Source of the DNA: Dermacentor variabilis
Lineage: Eukaryota > Arthropoda > Arachnida > Ixodida > Ixodidae
Direction of reading: 5' to 3'
Length of the DNA: 64,000 nucleotides
NCBI RefSeq assembly: GCF_050947875.1
Contig: NC_134570.1
Span: forward strand, 102,032,122 to 102,096,121
Of the stretch, positions 56,780 to 64,000 are shown piece by piece. Position 1 is the first letter of the stretch. Every line of letters begins with the position of its first letter. Below the pieces are notes generated by a model. It was not told the DNA's origin, ran no database searches, and saw only the letters and a program-made list of their open reading frames with translations. The position numbers and the translations under genes were made by a program.

Positions 56780-57345
56780 TATTCCTGCTTCCTGCATAAC
56801 ACAAGAGCTGGTTCCTGCGCACAGCGGTGTTGATGGAAATGTGCTCTCCAACACAGAAGTAAAGTTGGCTCTCACCAACTAAGATTGTATTACAGTCCCA
56901 TTTACAGAGCAGATCGCAACGGTATGCTAATCGAGGATAGGCGCATAGATAAGGTAAGTTACTGGTTTTAGCCAGTACACCATCATCGGCGACTTCACTC
57001 GCTTCATCCCATGCTTCAATTTAGGATACCACATCAAAATACAAAGAACAAAAGCAAGCATTTTACACAAACTAAGACTCGCATCGACCTTTGCACAATT
57101 CTATCACCACCTTATTGGCGATGCGGGCTGCCCGAACTATGAGAACTGCACCGTGCCGGAGACTATGCACAACGCGTGCTGTGGGTGTCCGTTATACTTT
57201 CGAGAAGGACAATCAATGGGGGATTTGCCGACTGTCAACAGCCAGCCACTTTCTAAAGGTTTTCTTTCAGGCCCATGGTCATATATCTTCTGCTGTCAGG
57301 TAATCAAGGCCGCTGTAGGCTTTTTTCAAAGGCGGCATTTAACTT
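56780..57345 (+). pseudogene. LINE RNase H and C-terminal fragment
   Basis: LVPAHSGVDGNVLSNTEVKLALTN-like residues (56.81-56.88 kb; RNase H last motif) are followed after a stop by a frame with KLRLASTFAQFYHHLIGDAG and cysteine-rich CPNYENC, then HNACCGCPLYF. These correspond to the zinc-like C-terminus of I-group LINEs. It is truncated on both sides. Confidence 0.6.
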
Positions 57346-57356
57346 TAGATATACTA

Positions 57357-57363
57357 TTATATC

Positions 57364-57433
<70 letters not shown>
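57357..57433. repeat. (ATT)n microsatellite
   Basis: About 23 uninterrupted ATT units, directly abutting the RTE-like RT fragment. Confidence 0.95.
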
Positions 57434-58535
57434 GCTTTCATTGATTACGAGAAAGCGTTTGATTCTGTCGAAATCTCAGCAGTCATGGAGGCATTACGGA
57501 ATCAGTGTGCAGACGAGCCGTAAGGAAAAATACTGAAAGATTTCTATAGCGGCTCCACAGCCACCGTAGTCCTCCATAAAGAAAGCAACAAAATCCCAAT
57601 AAAGATAGGCGTCAGGCAGGGAGATACGATCTCTCCAGTGCTATTCACAGAGTGTTTACAGTAGGTATTCAAAGACCTGGATTGGGAAGAATTTGGGATA
57701 AAAGTTAATGGCGAATACCTTAGTAACTTGCGATTCGCTCATGATATTGCCTTGCTTAGTAACTCAGGAGACCAACTGCAATGCATGCTCACTCACCTGG
57801 AGAGGTAAAGCGGAAGGGTCAGTCTCAAAATTAATCTGCAGAAAACTAAAGTAATGTTTGACAGTCTCGGACGAGAGCAACAATTTCCAATGGGTAGCGA
57901 GGCACTGGAAGTGGTAAGTAAATACATCTACTTAGGGCAGCTAGTGACGGCGGATCCGAATAATGAGACGGAAGTAATCAGAAGAATAAGAATGGGCTGG
58001 GGTGCGTTTGGCAGGCATTCTCAGATCATGAACAGCAGGTTGCCGTTATCTCTCAAGAGAAAAGTTTATAACAGCTGTGTCTTACCAGTACTCACCTACG
58101 GGGCAGAAACCTGGAGGCTTACGAAAAGGGTTCTACTTAAATTGAGGACGACGCAACGAGCTATGGAAAGAAGAATGATGTGTGTAACGTTAAGGGATAA
58201 GAAAAGAGCAGATTGAGTAAGGGAACAAACGCGACTTAATAACATCTTAGTTGAAATCAAGAAAAAGAAATGGGGGGGGGCATGGGCAGGACATGTAATG
58301 AGGAGGGAAGATAACCGATGGTCATTAAGGGTTACGGACTGGATTCCAAGGGAAGGGAAGCGTAGCAGGGGGCGGCCGAAAGTTAGGTGGGCGGATGAGA
58401 TTAAGAAGTTTGCAGGGACGACATGGCCACAATTAGTACATGACCGGGGTTGTTGGAGAAGTATAGGAGATGCCTTTGCCCTGCAGTGGGCGTCACCAGG
58501 CTGATGATGGTGATGATGATAATGATACTATTATG
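57434..58535 (+). mobile_element. 5'-truncated RTE-like LINE
   Basis: RT palm FIDYEKAFDSVEI, then GVRQGDTISPVLFTECLQ and LRFAHDIALL (catalytic ADD changed to AHD). A C-terminal region with YGAETWRLTKR and RRPKVRWADEIKKFAG runs to the end of the last ORF at 58504. The 3' end has a TGATGATGGTGATGATGAT tail, the short tandem repeat typical of RTE-type ends. Internal stops near 57520, 57660 and 57808. Inactive. Confidence 0.75.
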
Positions 58536-58804
58536 ATAGGCGTTTACAAGCAACTGTCAATATCTGTATTCATGCTTTTTGTTTCATGTCATCGTCGTCT
58601 CGCCGTTCTGCTTCCTTTGTTCACCCATTTATCCTTCCCCAAGAAAGACCAGCGGGATAGAATTTAATAGTTCGGGTTCACCTCTCTGTTTATCTGTTAT
58701 AATAAATCTCTGTCTCTCTCTTTGCGTCTACTGTACTTCTGTCCCTAGCATTCATTTTTGTTCACGATCTGATTAAAGATGTTTTCCTTGATCGCTGAAA
58801 TTAC

Positions 58805-59010
58805 GGGTGACAGGAGGACTTGACTTCGGACTGGGCCCATACCACATGTGATCTCACGAGCACATTGGAGAGATATCCGTGTTCCAGTGAGGCCGTGTAA
58901 GGCTTTGGGCTGGTATGAGATTTCACAGAACTTAGGACCGTTGTAGTTTCTATGCCAACTAGTATTATTACTAGCGTCGAACACAGCACCGCCACATGAC
59001 TAATTATTCG
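58805..59010 (-). repeat. Dispersed repeat related to 4085-4270
   Basis: Shares TATGCCAACTAG, ATTACT and CACCGCCA segments with 4205-4260, in the same orientation. Confidence 0.4.
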
Positions 59011-59610
59011 TGCTTATTTTGACACTGGTACGATATACCGTACGTCTTAGGTTAAGCTTGTGTGCCGTTCTCTACGCTCTGATTGTCCAATGCTGTTTGA
59101 CAAGGCGACACCATTATTTAGAGCGCTCAGACGAGGAGAACTTTGTCTCATCAAAACGAGATATTGCAGCAGGATATGTACCGCTACTTGCCCAAGGGCA
59201 CAAACTTAGAAAGGCTAATCAAGAAAACGCGAAATACGCGACATCGCTGTGCCACGCATCTAGCTTTATCTAGCTGACGAGGATAACCCAGCAGAGACAT
59301 TGCATGAAAGGCTGACGTGGGGATTGGTGCTACCATCGCGGTCGCCCGGCGTTCCTCACGCCATGAAAACTCGAAGAGTCGGTCTCCACCTTCAGCGGCA
59401 GTTTATCACTCAGCTCAGCAGCACTTTTATCAATTTAGAAAAAGAGGCACCAATTGCGTCAGCGACACATCGATCGGCTTATTTGGTAGCCAGACATGCC
59501 TTTCCTGAATTTTCTTTTTTTTTTGCCATGAAGAAAGTGTACGCATGCGCTATAGTGTGTATATCTATTCTTTCCTGTTTTTCTCGGGCGACCCAATACA
59601 CCAGTTGAGA
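59011..59610 (+). pseudogene. Possible hAT/ZBED-type transposase fragment
   Basis: Discontinuous frames include KTRRVGLHLQRQF, STFINLEKEAPIAS and SAYLVARHA. These recall the region after the BED zinc finger of hAT-derived ZBED/FAM200-like proteins, where conserved LLRHL-TKH and YLVA motifs occur. The match is weak and broken. It could also be chance. Confidence 0.3.
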
Positions 59611-60090
59611 GTTAGCTCCCATAGTCTCCTGTCATCTCCTTTGTCCGTGTTTCTTTACGCTACAATGGCTTCAAAACAGCCCTTTTAATGGGCGGGCTCA
59701 AAATGCAGCTTGTTGCTACATATTTAGCAAATAATTCTAGGCAGTGGGAAAAGGCGGCACAAGATCAGACAGTCCCAGTAGTGCGCAGTTATTAAACGAA
59801 CAGTCTAACAAGAAGAGTGAAGAGCGCTAGGGATGTCGTCTTATCGTGGTACGATTTTTTTTTACTCTGTTCGCAAATATTCTCTAATGGGAGCTCAGCC
59901 ATCTTTCTCGCGTCAATTTAGATGCGCGGCAAAGCAAACCTACATAACTTCTCAAGTGGCTCTGTGCAAGCGCAACTGATAATGTCTCTTTCCATATCGC
60001 TCTCTCCACTGATGCAAAGGTGGTTGTCTGAGTATTGGGATACTATATAAATTGGGATTTCAGATGAAATTTCGCTATTCTCTGTGTTAC
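59611..60090. other. Intergenic, nothing recognised
   Basis: No ORF, repeat or RNA feature that I can support. Confidence 0.4.
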
Positions 60091-60097
60091 GATACCC

Positions 60098-61240
60098 TTA
60101 TAGCGACACTATAGCAACCTTGCGTTCGGTTCTGTCCTGCGTCAACTTCGGAATGCCTGTTCTGGGACGCTTCCCGCGTCCCGCGGTCGCCCCTGTAGCG
60201 TCTGCTTGATATTCGGCCGTAGCGATTTCGGTGCTGTCGCTCATGTCTTCCTCTTCACTTGCTTGACTTAAGGGCAGTGACTCTTGCGTGCAGCCTATTT
60301 CGGCACGTTCCTCAGTTGCCTTCGTCAAGTCCCGACTGTCAGGTGTCGTCCTTCCAGTTTTCTCGGCGTCAGTCTCCCGGGCCTTGTCTTCGCATTACTT
60401 GGTGTTGCTGTTCAGGGCAGACCTTTCGGCCTCCTCCGCGTCCATTATGTTCTCTTGTACTTCTTATGTTGGGAGAACGGTTTTAGTTACTCTGGCGTAG
60501 CTCCTTGCACAGTCATTACTTTCGTGTCCGAACGCCCGGCACACACCACAACGTGGCGTCTGGCAGTCCCGTCGAATGTGTCCTTGCCTGCGGCACCTCA
60601 AACCTAGCGGGGACCGACCCGGGGCCACAAGATGGACGGTGCCACTTCCCAACTTGAAAAGATGAGGCAGGTCATCAAGCTCAACACCTTCCTTAAGTCT
60701 CATTCGCACGACTCTCGTCGTGGATGCCGCATGTTCAAAACCGGCGACGGACCAGTTGTCGTTCGACACGTCAAGGACGTCACCAAAGCTGCTCAACGCT
60801 TGCCGAAAGCTCTCACTTTGGACAGCAACGTCGACCCAGTGCACTTTCACGGTGACGTCTTGTTGGACGGGGTCAATGACAGCGCAGAAGCTGCCCTTGA
60901 CCTGAAGTCCACCCGTTTTCACCAGAGCAACCTTGTCCGCCTTGCTGCGCAACTTGACTAGCCAGACGTGATTCATCTGGTAGGCTCCAATACCCGTGAT
61001 GTTCTTGATGATACCAGCGTCCTCCAATGGCTCGCGAAAATCTTCCAGCCGATATGGTCTTCTTGCCAGGTCCCCATGCTAAAAAACTCACTGCTGCATG
61101 CGCTCGCCTGAAGGCAGTGTTGGCAGCAACATCCTTTAATCCGAGGGTGCAGAAGAAAACCTGTCACCGCGGCCAGAGGCGGCCGCCAAAGAACCTCGCA
61201 CGGAGCGAGCCATCACGCGTCCTTCCTCCTCGAAAGCCGA
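60098..61240 (-). pseudogene. L1/Tx1-like LINE ORF1 (zinc-knuckle protein), decayed
   Basis: The main frame (61027-60464) reads an RNA-binding-type domain with QMNHVWLVKL, VHWVDVAV and LFKLGSGTVHLVAPG. It then has knuckles CRRQGHIRRDC and CGVCRAFGHESNDC. Upstream and downstream pieces continue in other frames, including an acidic tail (about 60.1-60.33 kb). No RT follows within the window, so only ORF1 remains. It abuts the left arm of the big inverted repeat at about 61246. Confidence 0.65.
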
Positions 61241-61245
61241 AAGCG

Positions 61246-61541
61246 GACCAGCCACGAGTTCGATGCTTCAAAGCGGTACAAAAGCGCCTCTAGTGAACGC
61301 GGTGTTGCCTTAGAAACGAGCTGTTTCTAAGGCTCAGGCGTGCGTCGCTTGCTCAGGCGCACATTTCGTTGTCGCGCCGAACGCTGCGTTCCTCGACGCT
61401 CACCGCGTCCGATGCGGGGCGCGTAGTCGCTGCGCCGTAGCCCATTGTCTTTTACACCCCTTGGCGGGTCGACGGGAACGCTGTCGCGTTCCACTCTTGA
61501 AGGCGAAGCTTAAGCGTCCTCCAATTTTTGTGTTATGAAAT
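61246..61541 (-). repeat. Left arm of large inverted repeat (tick tRNA-headed repeat)
   Basis: Near-perfect inverse of 62385-62672. Contains the inner palindrome CTTAGAAACGAGCTGTTTCTAAG. Truncated at the tRNA-like end by the ORF1 sequence. Confidence 0.9.
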
Positions 61542-62384
61542 GTGAACATGCCTGACAATCTCGAGGACCATTTTTCACTTGCTGGATTCAAATAATTTAG
61601 TAATTCCTATTTACTAGTAATTTGGTAAATATATTTACGTAACCAGCTTTGTATAGCCCGAAGATTTATCAGGAATACCATGTGCAGGAAGTGCTTGAAA
61701 GCAATAATTCAGTCACCTGTTTCCGAAATGCCTGCGGATACCGACCTCATCAAGGAACTAGAGAGGGGAGGAGAATGTTTTACCCATTTGGCGAAATAAA
61801 GACATTTATGGCAAACGCAGACGGATCTAGCAACAAATATGTTAACCGAATAATTGAGAGGTAAGCGAAGCACAGCTACGTAGCTGCCAGGCTGTGCTTC
61901 TCCATAATGTCTTCAGCTGATGCCAGGACCCGCCTCATGATGTCTCGGTCGGTGTTGGAGAGAAAGGCCTCCCATTACTCCTTGGCTAGGGGCGGCGCGA
62001 CGAGGTCGGCTAGCGGGGAATTCTCTGGGGAACTCCAGAAGATGCTGCTCACTGAGGCAATGCCGAAAGAAATACGCACGTTTAAGCACAGCTAAGCTTC
62101 AGCAATCTAAATCCAATACTTGAGTTGATTTCTGCATTAAAAACAATCGGATTACTCCACTTGGTTGCCTGTGACTTTTCAACAATACCACTGATAGCCA
62201 CATAACGTTCTGCGCATTGACAAGCCTACATTTCCTCGTAAAAGTTGAGGACAATACAAGAGAACGCAAACGGCACCAAATGGAGCTTTTGAATCTTCCT
62301 TGTGTTACCTGAATGTGCATTCCTATATACGTTCTTCTGACTGTGATTGTGCACTGTCTGTTTCGTGACGTTCATGATATATCA
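61542..62384. other. Spacer between inverted repeat arms, no gene identified
   Basis: Short ORFs (61649-61864, 61907-62095) have no recognised domain. Both ends start with AT-rich sequence, unlike the GC-rich arms. Confidence 0.4.
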
Positions 62385-62875
62385 AAAAAATTGGAGGACG
62401 CTTAAGCTTCGCCTTCAAGAGTGGAACGCGACAGCGTTCCCGTCGACCCGCCAAGGGGTGTAAGACAATGGGCTACGGCGCAGCGACTACGCGCCCCGCA
62501 TCGGACGCGGTGAGCGTCGAGCAACGCAGCGTTCGGCGCGACAACGAAATGTGCGCCTGAGCAAGCGACGCACGCCTGAGCCTTAGAAACAGCTCGTTTC
62601 TAAGGCAACACCGCGTTCACTAGAGGCGCTTTTGTACCGCTTTGAAGCATCGAACTCGTGGCTCAGTGGTAACGTCTCCGTCTCACACTCCGGAGACCCT
62701 GGTTCGATTCCCACCCAGCCCATCTTGGAAGTTGCTTTTTATTTATGAAGTGCCTGCCATGATTTATCGCTCACGGCCAACGCCGCGGACGCCGACGCCG
62801 ACACCGACGCCGACGCCGACGACACCGGCTTTTCTGCGACACGAGCTCCTTAACGCTATCGCGTTAATAAACACA
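62385..62875 (+). mobile_element. tRNA-containing dispersed repeat with (GCCGAC)n, right arm
   Basis: It starts ATTGGAGGACGCTTAAGCTT, passes a GC-rich body and a TAGAAACAGCTCGTTTCTA palindrome, and reaches a tRNA-like segment (62655-62722). It continues to a GCCGAC hexamer array (about 62785-62825) and the ending TTAACGCTATCGCGTTAA. The layout suggests one composite non-autonomous retroelement rather than a gene. Confidence 0.7.
62655..62722 (+). ncRNA. tRNA-like sequence inside the repeat
   Basis: A box GTGGCTCAGTGGT, a strong TCTCCG/CGGAGA stem and B box GGTTCGATTCC are all present. The anticodon loop would be 10 nt and the acceptor stem does not pair. It is therefore a tRNA-derived Pol III promoter, not a functional tRNA. 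Confidence 0.6.
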
Positions 62876-63460
62876 ATAATAACTTCCTGGACACTGTGTT
62901 TGTATGAGCGTGACAAGAGCGTGGCGACTCAGAATACCTGCACTCACTAACTACTGAACTTTCAAGTGAAAGCCGGAAAGTAATATGCTGTATATGCTTT
63001 AGAATGATTGAATAATGTGCGAGCATTTTGTGAAGGTATGCATCTACTGGGCACCTCAGGAAATGCCGCCCGTCTCGGATCGGAGCACGTGGCGCTCCCA
63101 CCCCTGCGTTCTGGTCGTCTTTCTTACAGAGTTCCTTTTAATATTTGCATCTGTTCCAAATGGCCCTCCTTCTTACAGGCAAACATCTAAGACTACAAGC
63201 GGGAATTCGGCATCGACTATGCATACGATGACAGCCATAGCGCCAAAGCGGTGATCTATTCGACAGTAGATCGCTTGCTGGCGTTATCTTCTGTTACGCT
63301 GCCCGGCCGCCAGTGCTGCCACCTCGCCTTCTCGCCACCATGATTGAGCTCCTTCAAGTCGATCTTCCTGTTGAAGAGTCGCCGCGATCGGCGTGATTTT
63401 AGGCGAGGCGAGATTCAGGCCACTATAACGTAAAGCTCTTCCAAACTTTTTGTATTCTGA
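62876..63460. other. Intergenic, nothing firmly recognised
   Basis: Small ORFs without domains. The minus ORF at 63284-63511 overlaps repeat sequence. Confidence 0.35.
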
Positions 63461-63469
63461 TTCTGCAAT

Positions 63470-63745
63470 CAGCCTCGACGATTGGCAAAAAAATTTTCGG
63501 ACAACCTGCACTTCTCCTGTCAGTCACGCGATGTCACAAAGACCCCGATAGCTCTCCATTTGATATGACGTAAATGCACTGATTACGCGTGATTAGACCG
63601 AACAAAAGATTTACTGATTATTTCTAATTCAGCGCAATTTCGCCGTTAGCCCTCTGCTATTGGTCAGAAGCTCTCGGGCTGCGCCCACTTCGCCTGTCTG
63701 TCACGCGACGTCATAAAACCGCGAAAATTCACCGCGTTCAAGTGA
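63470..63745 (+). repeat. Dispersed repeat with internal direct duplication
   Basis: 63476-63560 and 63648-63742 share the order GATTGG-like, CTTC-CCTGTC, GTCACGCGA-GTCA and GATAGCTC/GAAAATTC. This indicates an old duplication about 175 bp apart within a repeat. Confidence 0.5.
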
Positions 63746-63779
63746 CGTGTATAAGTTAAGGATGCATTAATACGCAACA

Positions 63780-63990
63780 CAAAACTGAATTTTTTTTTGA
63801 TAGCCACAGACTGCCCTGTTCCGAAAGAAATAAAAGCTGGCTGCTCGTCGAACGCTCAGGCACTGGCTACTCGCACGTGTCGGCGAGCATGGATTTATTG
63901 GCACATAAGGAGACTTTTCGCGTGACAGTATAAATGTATCGAGCCCTTTCGGTACGTATAAAACATTGCGCTGCCAACTCTTCTCTGCTG
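63780..63990 (+). other. Repeat-like right edge with TATA-like motifs
   Basis: AATAAA at about 63828 and TATAAA-like boxes near 63930 and 63957 occur in unassigned sequence. It could be part of a transposon terminus or a promoter for a gene beyond the window. Confidence 0.3.
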
Positions 63991-64000
63991 AGTATCCGTT

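Noticed and set aside
57105..57434. Cysteine-rich secreted peptide candidate (NACCGCPLYF) followed by poly-Leu/Ile
   Set aside because: It matches the zinc-like C-terminus of I-group LINEs in order and context, and the poly-Ile/Leu is the (ATT)n repeat. No signal peptide.
62655..62722. Functional tRNA gene
   Set aside because: The anticodon loop is oversized, there is no acceptor-stem pairing, and it is embedded in a dispersed repeat.

Overview
The window looks like nuclear DNA of a hard tick (Ixodidae, probably a metastriate). This rests on four things: Ala-Pro-Val/Gly-Tyr cuticular proteins of chelicerate type, many Ruka-like tRNA-derived SINEs, RNase H-bearing I-group LINEs, and spliced genes with AATAAA signals. 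There is no bacterial or organellar gene organisation. The species call is inference, since no marker gene is present.

Four host genes run in the same direction: spliced cuticular-protein genes at about 1.3-3.6, 23.3-25.0, 37.6-39.8 and 52.9-54.6 kb. Each has a TATAAAAG box, an Inr-like GCAGT, a first exon that codes only the start ATG, a large second exon (signal peptide, Gly-Tyr block, AAPAV repeats, Gly-Tyr block, LLRKKK tail) and a short third exon. The strong splice junction would build the stop codon across intron 2. The last three genes sit in tandem segmental duplicates (about 21.6-35.9, 35.9-45.6 and 45.6-56.5 kb). These units also carry a Ruka SINE, unit-specific palindromes, a 63-bp minisatellite and, in the first two, a block with a possible two-exon gene tail. 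The first gene lies in an older, more diverged copy.

Most of the remainder is transposons, several with resolvable insertion histories. A Ty3/gypsy element on the minus strand (about 6.97-21.02 kb) has been split by two insertions. One is a 7.2-kb PIF/Harbinger transposon (9201-16370) with 27-bp inverted repeats and a TTG target duplication. The other is a 5'-truncated LINE (about 17.08-19.80 kb). Two near-full-length I-group LINEs sit inside the duplication units (27054-32391 minus; 45896-51421 plus). Both have target-site duplications, and both can be compared with an empty site in a sister unit. The second is nearly intact, with only two apparent single-base frameshifts.

From 56.5 kb to the end are LINE fragments (I-group and RTE-like), a possible hAT fragment, an L1/Tx1-like ORF1, a large inverted pair of tRNA-headed repeats with a GCCGAC microsatellite, and an internally duplicated repeat close to the right edge. 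I found no CRISPR array, no rRNA and no convincing functional tRNA.
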